Shown here piece after piece: positions 55,922-64,000 of a DNA stretch of 64,000 bases. The stretch lies in the NCBI GenBank assembly GCA_025916135.1, contig CP104793.1:2480001-2544000 (forward strand), read 5' to 3'. Position 1 is the first letter of the stretch; every line of letters begins with the position of its first letter. The position numbers were made by a program, and so were the translations under genes. This stretch comes from Rhodobacteraceae bacterium D3-12 (GTDB lineage Bacteria > Pseudomonadota > Alphaproteobacteria > Rhodobacterales > Rhodobacteraceae). The notes under the pieces were generated by a model. It was not told where the DNA came from, made no database searches, and worked only from the letters and a program-made list of their open reading frames with translations.

Positions 55922-57001
55922 ATGTCCGACACGCATATCACCCGCTTTTTTGACATGCTTCATAGCCGGTCCGCCGCCCTTGAACCTGGCGCACCAGTCC
56001 CCGACCCACTGGTAATGAGCTCGGTTTTCGCCCTGCCAGAGCAGCCGGACCCGAACCGCACTTATGGTCGTGGAAATTCTCCAACGCTGGAAGCCCTTGA
56101 AACCCGCCTTGCGGCGCTCGAAGGGGCGCCATGCTTGTCGTTTCCTTCTGGCATGGGCGCATACGCCGGGTTGCTTATGGCAATGTTAAAGCACGGCAAC
56201 AGGGTTCTCGCTTTGTCCGATGGCTACTACGCTGCGCGCAATCTTCTGACCGATATCCTCGCTCCCTTTGGGGTTGCGTGTGACACGTGTCCGGCCGCCG
56301 AAATCGAACATGCTGTGCTCGACGCCTTTGATGTTGTCATAGTTGAGACACCGTCGAACCCCGGCCTAGACCTGATCGACATCGCCGCCCTCGCCACGAA
56401 GTGCCACGATGCAGGGGCCAAGCTAGTGGTGGATAATACTGTCTGCACGCCACTCCTGCAAAACCCTCTGGATTTAGGCGCTGATGCGGTGGTCGTCTCG
56501 GACACCAAGGCGATGGGCGGGCACTCCGACCTCTTGATGGGTCATGTTGCAAGCGCTGACGCCGCGCTTATGGAACGTGTACTTGCGGTCCGCACCCTGA
56601 TGGGGCTAAACCCCGGCCCGCAGGAGGCTTGGTTGCTTATCCGCGGGCTTGAAACCTTGGAAGTCCGCTTGGAACGCATGTGCGCCAACGCCCGTGCCGT
56701 ATTGCCCCTGCTGCAAGAGACCGAGAACGCAGAAGACATCCTTTTCCCCGCGCAACATCCTCAGGCGACTGATCAAGGTTTTCTGATTGGCGCGACCTTC
56801 GCTGACGCGGCCACCGCCGATCGCTTTCTCACGCTCGCAGGGTTCGCCCCAACCACCAGCTTTGGCGGCTTGCACAGCTCTGGAGACCGCCGGGCCCGCT
56901 GGGGTGATGACGTGGCCCCCGGTTTCCTGCGCCTTTCCTTTGGCGTTGAGCCGACCGACAAGCTGGTTGATGCCGTGCGCTCCGCCCTCTCTGCCCTTTA
57001 A
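55922..57001 (+). CDS. PLP-dependent Cys/Met metabolism enzyme
   Basis: A 359-residue fold-type I enzyme of the cystathionine gamma-synthase/beta-lyase group. The PLP-ring stacking and phosphate regions (SFPSGMGAYAGLLMAMLK, NRVLALSDGYYAARNLLTDI), the cofactor Asp in KLVVDNTVCTPLLQNPLDLG, and the Schiff-base Lys in VVVSDTKAMGGHSDLLMGHV are present. It may be a cystathionine or methionine lyase; the specific reaction cannot be read from the sequence. It starts the rightward run that ends in the shared terminator with tig. No methionine gene is adjacent. Confidence 0.85.
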   Translation: MSDTHITRFFDMLHSRSAALEPGAPVPDPLVMSSVFALPEQPDPNRTYGRGNSPTLEALETRLAALEGAPCLSFPSGMGAYAGLLMAMLKHGNRVLALSDGYYAARNLLTDILAPFGVACDTCPAAEIEHAVLDAFDVVIVETPSNPGLDLIDIAALATKCHDAGAKLVVDNTVCTPLLQNPLDLGADAVVVSDTKAMGGHSDLLMGHVASADAALMERVLAVRTLMGLNPGPQEAWLLIRGLETLEVRLERMCANARAVLPLLQETENAEDILFPAQHPQATDQGFLIGATFADAATADRFLTLAGFAPTTSFGGLHSSGDRRARWGDDVAPGFLRLSFGVEPTDKLVDAVRSALSAL

Positions 57002-57020
57002 CCCACCCGCAAAAACGAAA

Positions 57021-57044
57021 AAGGCCGCCCCGAAAGGCGGCCTT
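57021..57044 (-). terminator. Shared terminator between the PLP gene and tig
   Basis: AAGGCCGCC and GGCGGCCTT pair across six bases. The leftward strand runs on as TTTCGTTTTT, so the stronger direction serves tig; the rightward side is also weakly T-rich. Confidence 0.85.
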
Positions 57045-57069
57045 CTCTAACTCGAAGTACGCGAAGCGA

Positions 57070-58406
57070 TTACTCGTCTTCCAGCTCTTCAACAGCTTTT
57101 TGCAGATCGTCCTTGGACACGTCCTTGTCCTTGACCGTGGCCAGTTCAAAGGCGTAATCGACAACCTTGTCTTCAAACAGCGGCGCGCGCAGTTGTTGCT
57201 GCATCTGTTGGTTCTGTTGCACAAATTCAAAGAACTCGCGCTCTTGGCCCGGATACTGACGCGCCTGATTCATGATCGCTTGGGTCATTTCCGCGTCGCT
57301 CACTTCCACTTCGGCCTTCTGGCCAAGCTCAGCCAGCAAAAGCCCCAGCTTCACGCGGCGCTCAGCCAGTTTCGTGTGCTCTTCTGTCGGCTCGATCGGA
57401 TCATGGTTGTGATCGGTCACGTCCGGGTTTTCCTCGTGCCACAGCTGGTGCGCGATCTGTCCGGCTTCTGCCTCAACAAGGCTCGGCGGCAGATCAAAGC
57501 TAACAATCTTGTCCAAGGCGTCCAAAAGCCCGCGTTTCATCACCGCACGAGCAGCACCCGCATATTCGGCTTCCAGACGTTCCGAAACCTGCGCTTTCAG
57601 CGCATTGAGGTCTTCTGCACCGAATTTCTTGGCCATTTCGTCATCGATCGCGGCGGCTTTCGGCTCTTTCACTTCCTTGATGGTGCAAGAGAAGACCGCC
57701 TCTTTACCCGCCAGCGCTTCGGCTTGGTATTCCTCTGGGAATGTGACGGTTACGTCTTTCTCTTCGTCAGCCTTCACGCCGACAAGCTGCTCTTCGAAGC
57801 CGGGAATGAACGACGACGAGCCGAGAACGAGAGCGGATAGTCTTCCGCCGCGCCACCTTCAAATGCTTCGCCATCCACACGGCCAACGAAATCGATTACA
57901 ACCTGATCGCCGTCTTTGGCTTTGGAGCCTTTCTTGCGGGCCACAAAATCCTGCGCCGACTCGGCGAGGTTTTCCAGAGCTTCCTTGACCTCATCGTCAC
58001 CGGCCTTCACGACCATCTTCTCAAGTTCGACTTTCTTAAGGTCGACTTCAGGGATTTCCGGCAGCGCCTCATAAGACATTTCGACGGTGACATCATCACC
58101 CTCTTTCCATTTCTCGCCATCGACCATTTCGATCTTGGGCTGAAGCGCCGGGCGCTCACCGCTGTCGTCAAAATGCTTGCCCATTGCTTCGTCGATGCTT
58201 TCCTGCATCGCTTCGCCAAGAACCTTCTGACCAAATTGCTTTTTCAGGATCGGCATTGGCACCTTGCCCTTGCGGAAGCCCTTCATCTCGACCTCAGGCT
58301 GCGCCTCGGCCAGCTTGGCATTGACCTTGTCGTCCAGTTCCTGCGCTGTGAGCATCAGTTTATAGGCGCGCTTGAGGCCTTCGTTCAGGGTCTCGGTGAC
58401 CTGCAT
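57070..58406 (-). pseudogene. tig: Trigger factor, frameshifted
   Basis: Trigger factor is the ribosome-bound chaperone and peptidyl-prolyl isomerase. From the ATG at 58406 (AAGGA upstream) the protein reads [20 protein letters not shown], the ribosome loop [17 protein letters not shown], and the FKBP part to EDYPL. The frame then fails at CTCTCG (57829-57833); moving by two bases restores [15 protein letters not shown], and the C-terminal domain continues cleanly to 57070. A two-base duplication (CTCG to CTCTCG) would explain it. A truncated trigger factor is not known to be tolerated as a rule, so an assembly error is quite possible. tig often precedes clpP, but none is seen here. Confidence 0.9.
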
Positions 58407-58541
58407 TTTCATGTCCTTTGCATAGCGGATCGGACGCAGCGGCGCCCATATAAATCAGACGCCCTTCTAGGGTTGGCGCGTCAGCGATGCAAGGGGGAAT
58501 GGAGCGAATGCGCGCTTAGAAAGCGCATAAATCAAAGGGGG

Positions 58542-58625
58542 TGGTGCGGGTGAAGGGACTCGAACCCCCACGCCAAAGGCGCCAGAACCTAAATCTGGTG
58601 CGTCTACCAATTCCGCCACACCCGC
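58542..58625 (-). tRNA. tRNA-Leu (anticodon TAG)
   Basis: Read leftward, the acceptor stem GCGGGTG/CACCCGC closes with a discriminator A and an encoded CCA. The D-arm GGAATTGGTAGACGC, anticodon arm CCAGATTTAGGTTCTGG with TAG at the anticodon position, a class II variable arm with GGCGCCTTTGGCGT, and the T-arm GGGGGTTCGAGTCCC are all present. The length of about 84 bases and the long variable arm fit leucine. Confidence 0.95.
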
Positions 58626-58746
58626 GTCCGAGCGGGGTGATAGCAAAGCCACGCGCCGTTGGCGAGAGCAAAAAAACAGGCGACATTAACCTAATGTTGC
58701 CATAATGTGGTGCAAAAATATAAGGCAGACAGAGCAGGTTTTGCCC

Positions 58747-59244
58747 ATGACTAAAATGCCCTTGGGCCAGACGCGCGTCGTTTCTTCGCGCGCCACCCAA
58801 AATATGGATGTTCCCGGTTTTGCCGCGGGCTGTTCAATTCTTACACTCGACGGTGCAATCCCGGTCGAATACCTCACGCCGGGCGACCGCGTCATCACGC
58901 GTGATGTAGGCATGGCAATTCTGCGCGGTGTAGAGCCGATTGAATTCACATGCGACATGGTATCGATCAAGGCGGGCACGCTCGGGCACACGCGGCCAGA
59001 GCATGATACGCTCCTCCCCGCCATGCAGAAAATACTGCTCCGAGATTGGCGCGCCGAAGCTTTGTTTGGCCGCAAACAGGTGCTCGCCCCTGCGCACAAG
59101 TTGGTTGACGGCGAATTCATTGATGACGCAGGCTGTCACACGGTGACGCTCTTTCAACTGACCTTTGACGCGCCGCATATCTTATATGTTGATGGCCTCG
59201 AAATGGCCTGTGAGCCACAAGAGGCACTGCGCAACGCTGCGTGA
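58747..59244 (+). CDS. Hint-domain protein
   Basis: A 165-residue protein starting MTKMPLGQTRVVSS with GAGCAGG upstream. From about residue 25 it has a Hint (hedgehog/intein) domain: VPGFAAGCSILTLDGAIPVE, with the first splicing Cys in AAGC, then EYLTPGDRVITRDVGMAILR, and HKLVDGEFIDDAGCHTVTLF with DAPHILYVDGLEMACE. The usual adhesin or protease partner domain is missing. Stand-alone Hint proteins are common in Roseobacters, but their role is unknown. Its stop directly abuts the convergent nnrD stop. Confidence 0.82.
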   Translation: MTKMPLGQTRVVSSRATQNMDVPGFAAGCSILTLDGAIPVEYLTPGDRVITRDVGMAILRGVEPIEFTCDMVSIKAGTLGHTRPEHDTLLPAMQKILLRDWRAEALFGRKQVLAPAHKLVDGEFIDDAGCHTVTLFQLTFDAPHILYVDGLEMACEPQEALRNAA

Positions 59245-60894
59245 CTAGTCCTTTAGCACGCTGAGAACCTTGGGTAATTGCTCCGGGATATCTTCGGCAA
59301 TCAAACCGGGGCCAAAGCTTAGTGCGCATTCCACGTGCAGCCATGCCGCGGTTTCCGCCGCTTTCATCGTGTCAAACCCGCGCGCCAACAGGCCGGTAAC
59401 AAACCCGGCCAGCACATCTCCCGATCCAGCCGTTGCCAACCACGGAGCGCTGCGATCATCAAACGCTGAATTGATGGCACATTGCCCATCCGGCGCGGCA
59501 ATCACCGTATCCGCACCCTTGAACAACACCACACAGCCTGCCCGCGCCGCCGCCTCGCGCGTTGCATCCACCTTGGAAAACGCCGGGCCGCGGATTGCCG
59601 GCGCCTCTAGTTTCGTCGCAATGTCCGGGAACAATCGCTTAAATTCACCGCCATGCGGCGTCAGCACACAGCCGGCGTGAAGCATTGCGAATAGAGCCTC
59701 CGGCTCCTCTACAAACGCACTCAAAGCATCAGCGTCCAAAACCGTAGGACGGGAGCGTTCTCCGCCAAGCGCGACTTCGACCAACGCCCGCGCACGTTCC
59801 ACCCCCATGCCCGGCCCCAGACACAAGGCATTGATCCGCGCATCTTCCAATACCTTGGACAACTCCTCAGCAGTACCCGCACGCGTCAGCATCAAACCCG
59901 TGACTTGCGACGCCACCTCCAATTGCGCCGCCCCCGGCACGCCCAACGTCACCAACCCCGCTCCGATCCGCAAGGCCCCCCGCCCTGCCAACCGCGCCGC
60001 GCCGGTTTTGCCAAAGCCGCCAGTTAGAATCAGAGCATGACCATGGGAGTATTTGTGAGCGCTCGCGTGTTTTGCCAGCTCAAGACTTGGTCGCGATAAC
60101 AGTCTGACCACCTCGTTCGACAACGGCAAGCCGTCCTCAACCAGTTGGTTAGGCGCGCGCGAACGTGGATCTAGACCGATGTCGCTCACTTTAACATGCG
60201 CACAGCTCAACCCGCCGTCCGCCAGCACATGGCAAAGCTTTTTGCGATGAAAACTCACCGTAAGGTCCGCAGTCACTGATACCGCTTGCGCATCTCCCGC
60301 CGGGTCGACCAACGCGCGCCCACTGTCAGAGCAAAGCCCGCTAGGGACATCCACAGCGATGACCCGAAACTCCGCTAATCTCTCACCAGACCGGAGCCGT
60401 TCGAAACGATTTTCCACCAAGGCTTTGAGCACAGGCGGCAAAGCGCGCTTTACCCCCGTGCCAAACAATGCGTCTACAATCAGTTTCGGCGCAAACTCCC
60501 GAATTTTCGAACAAGTCTCTTCGAACAGCGCAAGACGATCTGCGCAGTCGACATCGAACAATTCATGCACCTGCCCCAGTTGCGCCCATCGCTGATAGTT
60601 TACCTTCGCATCTGGCGGCAGTTTTCCGGTGTTTCCGTAAGCAAAAACCTCAACTTCCCAGCCCCACTCCTTGAGCAACCGCGCCACCACGTAACCATCG
60701 CCACCGTTGTTCCCCGGGCCACAAAACACCACCGCCCTATGCGGTGCGGCTCCCAAGTCCGGCCATTCATCAAACAACGCCGTAATCACGCCCCGCCCGG
60801 CCCGCTCCATCAACTCAAGCCCACTCTCGTTACCGGACTCAATTGCAGCGGACTCAATGGCGCGCATTTGGGCAGCAGTCAGCAATTCGTTCAC
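59245..60894 (-). CDS. nnrD: Bifunctional NAD(P)H-hydrate repair enzyme
   Basis: A 549-residue two-domain protein. The N-terminal YjeF_N epimerase has AVVFCGPGNNGGDGYVVARL; the C-terminal ADP/ATP-dependent dehydratase has PAIRGPAFSKVDATREAAAR, TVIAAPDGQCAINSAFDDRS and the nucleotide-binding ATAGSGDVLAGFVTGLLARG. Together they repair NADHX and NADPHX formed by side reactions. The full bifunctional length matches. It diverges from glnB over about 170 bases. Confidence 0.96.
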   Translation of the reverse strand: MNELLTAAQMRAIESAAIESGNESGLELMERAGRGVITALFDEWPDLGAAPHRAVVFCGPGNNGGDGYVVARLLKEWGWEVEVFAYGNTGKLPPDAKVNYQRWAQLGQVHELFDVDCADRLALFEETCSKIREFAPKLIVDALFGTGVKRALPPVLKALVENRFERLRSGERLAEFRVIAVDVPSGLCSDSGRALVDPAGDAQAVSVTADLTVSFHRKKLCHVLADGGLSCAHVKVSDIGLDPRSRAPNQLVEDGLPLSNEVVRLLSRPSLELAKHASAHKYSHGHALILTGGFGKTGAARLAGRGALRIGAGLVTLGVPGAAQLEVASQVTGLMLTRAGTAEELSKVLEDARINALCLGPGMGVERARALVEVALGGERSRPTVLDADALSAFVEEPEALFAMLHAGCVLTPHGGEFKRLFPDIATKLEAPAIRGPAFSKVDATREAAARAGCVVLFKGADTVIAAPDGQCAINSAFDDRSAPWLATAGSGDVLAGFVTGLLARGFDTMKAAETAAWLHVECALSFGPGLIAEDIPEQLPKVLSVLKD

Positions 60895-60951
60895 GATTCA
60901 ATCTTTCCGGTTTCAATTTTGCGCGATTTTCGGGCATTACGCACAAAAAAT

Positions 60952-61406
<455 letters not shown>

Positions 61407-61457
61407 TCCGCGCGGCACATAATTTAGACCATTCCAAAGACGAAAAGGACCAAGGGA

Positions 61458-62864
61458 ATGAGCATCAAAGACGTTCTCAAGCAAATCAAAGACGAAGAAA
61501 TCGACTATGTTGATATCCGTTTCACTGACCCGCGCGGCAAGTTGCAGCACGTAACCGTTGTGTCGGATCTTGTTGACGAAGACTTCCTCGAAGAAGGTTT
61601 CATGTTCGACGGATCCTCCATCGCTGGTTGGAAATCCATCGAATCTTCGGACATGAAGCTCATGCCCGACACCGAAAGTGTTTATCTTGATCCGTTCTAT
61701 GCGGAAAAAACACTGGCCGTGCATTGCTCTATCGTCGAGCCCGACACCGGTGAATCCTATGAGCGCGACCCGCGCGGCACAGCCGAGAAAGCCGAAGCCT
61801 ACTTGAAATCTTCGGGCATTGGCGACATCTCCTATTTCGGCCCAGAAGCCGAATTCTTCCTGTTCGACGATGTGCGTTTCGAGAACAAAATCAACAAAGT
61901 ATCTTACGAAGTTGATGCAATCGACGCGTCGTGGAACACCGACACCGAATATGAAATGGGCAACTCGGGTCACCGTCCGGGCATCAAGGGCGGCTACTTC
62001 CCCGTCAACCCGATCGACGATGCACAAGACATCCGTTCGGAGATGCTCTCGACCATGAAACGCATGGGCATGAAGGTCGACAAACACCACCACGAAGTGG
62101 CCTCCTGCCAGCACGAACTCGGCCTGATCTTCGGCTCGCTGACCGAACAGGCGGACGAGCTTCAGAAATACAAATACGTGATCCACAACGTGGCCGCCGC
62201 CTATGGCAAATCGGCGACGTTCATGCCCAAGCCGATCTATGGCGACAACGGCACCGGTATGCACGTCAACATGTCGATCTGGAAAGACGGCAAGCCGCTC
62301 TTTGCTGGCGACAAATATGCTGACCTCAGCCAAGAAGCCCTCTACTTCATCGGTGGCATTCTGAAGCACGCGAAGACGCTCAACGCCTTCACCAACCCGT
62401 CGACCAACTCTTACAAGCGTTTGATCCCGGGTTTCGAAGCACCTGTTCTGCGCGCCTACTCGGCTCGCAACCGTTCGGGCTGTGTTCGTATTCCTTGGAC
62501 AGAATCGCCCAAAGCCAAGCGCGTTGAGGCCCGCTTCCCTGATCCGGCGGCGAACCCCTATCTCTGCTTTGCCGCCCTGCTGATGGCTGGCCTTGACGGC
62601 ATCAAGTCGAAAATCGACCCCGGCGAAGCCATGGATAAAAACCTCTATGACCTGCCCGCAGAAGAGCTGGCCGACATCCCGACCGTCTGCGGCTCGCTGC
62701 GCGAAGCTCTTGACGCTTTGGCCTCGGATCACGACTTCCTGCTCGCTGGTGACGTCTTCACCAAGGATCAGATCGACGGTTACATCGACCTGAAAATGGA
62801 AGAAGTTGAGCTTTATGAGCACACGCCTCACCCGGTTGAATTCGGCATGTACTACAGCTGCTGA
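61458..62864 (+). CDS. glnA: Glutamine synthetase type I
   Basis: A 468-residue enzyme that makes glutamine from glutamate, ammonia and ATP. Motifs present include [40 protein letters not shown] with metal-binding Glu, [36 protein letters not shown] and [10 protein letters not shown]. The adenylylation Tyr region [12 protein letters not shown] is kept, so activity can be lowered by GlnE. It is in one operon with glnB and followed by a strong terminator. Confidence 0.98.
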   Translation: MSIKDVLKQIKDEEIDYVDIRFTDPRGKLQHVTVVSDLVDEDFLEEGFMFDGSSIAGWKSIESSDMKLMPDTESVYLDPFYAEKTLAVHCSIVEPDTGESYERDPRGTAEKAEAYLKSSGIGDISYFGPEAEFFLFDDVRFENKINKVSYEVDAIDASWNTDTEYEMGNSGHRPGIKGGYFPVNPIDDAQDIRSEMLSTMKRMGMKVDKHHHEVASCQHELGLIFGSLTEQADELQKYKYVIHNVAAAYGKSATFMPKPIYGDNGTGMHVNMSIWKDGKPLFAGDKYADLSQEALYFIGGILKHAKTLNAFTNPSTNSYKRLIPGFEAPVLRAYSARNRSGCVRIPWTESPKAKRVEARFPDPAANPYLCFAALLMAGLDGIKSKIDPGEAMDKNLYDLPAEELADIPTVCGSLREALDALASDHDFLLAGDVFTKDQIDGYIDLKMEEVELYEHTPHPVEFGMYYSC

Positions 62865-62903
62865 GGTAAAGTGGGCGAATGCCCACCCTTTGAACCAAAA
62901 ACC

Positions 62904-62937
62904 AAAAAGGGCGCTTCGCAAAGCGCCCTTTTTTCTT
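62904..62937 (+). terminator. Intrinsic terminator of glnBA
   Basis: AAGGGCGCTT and AAGCGCCCTT form a ten-base stem with a four-base loop and a T-run, about 40 bases after the glnA stop. It also lies just beyond the end of the convergent carbonic anhydrase gene. Confidence 0.93.
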
Positions 62938-62956
62938 TGCTATACGTGTTCCGAAG

Positions 62957-63508
62957 TCATTTTGAACCGAACACCTTCGCCAACGCTTCGATCTGTTCGG
63001 CGCTCAACCGTTCACGCCCCTCCCCATAGTTCTGTGCGTTCATCTCGTAGAATCGCGCATTGCCAAGGTTTGCCGCGCCGCAATCGCGGGTGCCGACCTG
63101 TTTTGCAGGAACCCCCGCAATGATCGAATTTTCGGGAAACTCGGCGTTCTCCGTTACGATGGAATGACCCGCGACAATGGAATTCGCCCCGATCTTTGCC
63201 CCATCCATGATCGTGGCGTTAATTCCGATCAGGCACCGATCACCAATTTCGCATCCATGCAACGTAACGTGATGCGTGATCGAGCAGTCCTCGCCTACTA
63301 TTGTCGGCGTGAAATTGCCCACATGGATCATCACGAAATCCTGAATGTTGCTGCGCGCGCCGATGCGAATTTCATACATCTCCGCCCGCGTCACCACATT
63401 GGGCCAAACCGACGCCCCCTGCCCAATATATACCTTGCCATAAAGCTGCGCACTGTCATGCACCATCGCCGGATTATCCAGCACTACGTCCTTGCCAATA
63501 TGTCCCAT
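62957..63508 (-). CDS. Gamma-carbonic anhydrase family protein
   Basis: A 183-residue left-handed beta-helix protein with hexapeptide repeats (GQGASVWPNVVTRAEMYEIR, GARSNIQDFVMIHVGNFTPT, GEDCSITHHVTLHGCEIGDR, GINATIMDGAKIGANSIVAG). His residues in DFVMIHVG and SITHHVTLHGC occupy the metal-ligand positions. It may be a carbonic anhydrase, a PaaY-like thioesterase, or an acetyltransferase relative. It is convergent with glnA. Confidence 0.88.
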   Translation of the reverse strand: MGHIGKDVVLDNPAMVHDSAQLYGKVYIGQGASVWPNVVTRAEMYEIRIGARSNIQDFVMIHVGNFTPTIVGEDCSITHHVTLHGCEIGDRCLIGINATIMDGAKIGANSIVAGHSIVTENAEFPENSIIAGVPAKQVGTRDCGAANLGNARFYEMNAQNYGEGRERLSAEQIEALAKVFGSK

Positions 63509-63703
63509 CGCTGCCTCCCTTGCGCGTTAAAAGCACCCTAACGTGCGCAGACACCCTCGCGTCAATTCGGTCTGATGCGTTGGAATTGGGTTGACGCAGC
63601 GTTTTTTCCCCGTGGCAAGTCATGTATTCGGGCTTGGCCTTCTGCGGCCTTCACCTGTAATCTCCTGCCTATAAAGGAATCTGATTTGTCGGGAGTATTT
63701 TTC

Positions 63704-64000
63704 ATGCGGTTTTCCAAGCGTTTTTCACTGTCTCTGGCTGTGCCAGCTCTTGTGCTTTCCCTTACAGCCCCGCTTCAGGCCGCCAATTGCGGCAATACGG
63801 CATCGGGCTTCAACGCATGGAAAGCCGCCTTCGCCAAGGAGGCCCGAAAAGCAGGCGTGAAAAAACGCGGCCTTCAGGCCCTTGCTGCATCCCGCTATGC
63901 CAGCCGCACAATTGCTGCTGACCGCAATCAGAAAAGCTTCCGCTACAGCCTTCAGAAATTCATGAAGATCCGTGGCACCAACGCGATCATCGCCCAAGGA
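63704..64000 (+). CDS. Lytic murein transglycosylase, truncated by the right edge
   Basis: The first 99 residues of a secreted protein, read from an ATG with CGGGAG upstream. A signal peptide (MRFSKRFSLSLAVPALVLSL, cleavage near LQAAN) is followed by GFNAWKAAFAKEARKAGVKK, RGLQALAASRYASRTIAADR and SFRYSLQKFMKIRGTNAIIA, which matches the start of the MltB/SltB-type membrane-bound lytic transglycosylases. The catalytic Glu and the rest lie beyond the window. It is divergent from the carbonic anhydrase gene. Confidence 0.8.
   Translation, partial: MRFSKRFSLSLAVPALVLSLTAPLQAANCGNTASGFNAWKAAFAKEARKAGVKKRGLQALAASRYASRTIAADRNQKSFRYSLQKFMKIRGTNAIIAQG

Noticed and set aside
58542-58625. tRNA-Leu as an integration site
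   Set aside because: No integrase, direct repeat of the tRNA end or foreign gene block is present on either side.

Overview
The window is chromosomal DNA from an alphaproteobacterium, most likely a member of the Roseobacter/Rhodobacteraceae group. The signs are a circularly permuted two-piece tmRNA gene with the tag ANDNKAPMALAA, an alpha-type SspB, GC-rich coding DNA, a fabD-fabG-acpP-fabF block, a valine-catabolism cluster built around mmsA/mmsB, and several small families typical of the group (DUF4169, DUF1326/DUF2182, bactofilin with an M23 peptidase). No rRNA operon, CRISPR array, prophage, integrase or insertion sequence was seen.

Layout. 1-2.9 kb: a DinB-family gene running off the left edge, a DUF1326/DUF2182 membrane pair, and a FadR-type regulator whose TTG start lies inside one of two near-identical operator repeats. 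2.9-3.4 kb: a four-hairpin repeat and the permuted ssrA gene. 3.4-11.1 kb: a chromate-transporter homologue, sspB, a methyltransferase, fumC with two tiny genes behind it, the zapA cell-division pair, and tkt. 11.4-14.0 kb: DUF808 and MttB-family genes. 14.4-17.9 kb: a lower-GC curli cluster, all leftward, with a long major curlin, a CsgC/H-like chaperone, a degenerate curlin-repeat protein, CsgF and CsgG; csgD and csgE are not in the window. 18.8-22 kb: a GapB-like GAPDH, coaD and a CBS protein. 22-29.2 kb: a LysR regulator diverging from mmsA, then a YbdK-type ligase, acyl-CoA dehydrogenase, a HIBCH-like hydrolase and mmsB, together the lower valine pathway. 30-37.7 kb: uvrA, lpd, DUF924, an MFS transporter and queA. 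37.7-44.5 kb: a giant AsmA-like protein, bcp, DUF455, and an M23 peptidase overlapping a bactofilin gene. 44.6-51.2 kb: HNH nuclease, mltG, fabF, a HisA paralogue, acpP, fabG, fabD. 52-53.4 kb: rpsF-rpsR-rplI. 53.6-64 kb: a lytic transglycosylase, P450, DUF1330, a PLP enzyme, tig, tRNA-Leu, a Hint protein, nnrD, glnB-glnA, a gamma-carbonic anhydrase, and the start of a second transglycosylase.

The points most worth a second look are these: (1) a dispersed element of four tandem hairpins, present twice, directly after stop codons, with compensatory base changes in its stems; (2) the curli cluster, whose curlin has about twenty repeats; (3) a HisA paralogue with an altered catalytic position lodged in the fatty-acid gene block; (4) GAPDH with a GapB-like cofactor site; and (5) four separate single frameshifts (queA, the AsmA-like gene, a P450 and trigger factor). 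Because tig and queA are normally intact, these frameshifts may mark assembly errors rather than real pseudogenes.

All functions come from reading motifs and context by eye; no database search was run. Starts were chosen from Shine-Dalgarno spacing and remembered family N-termini.
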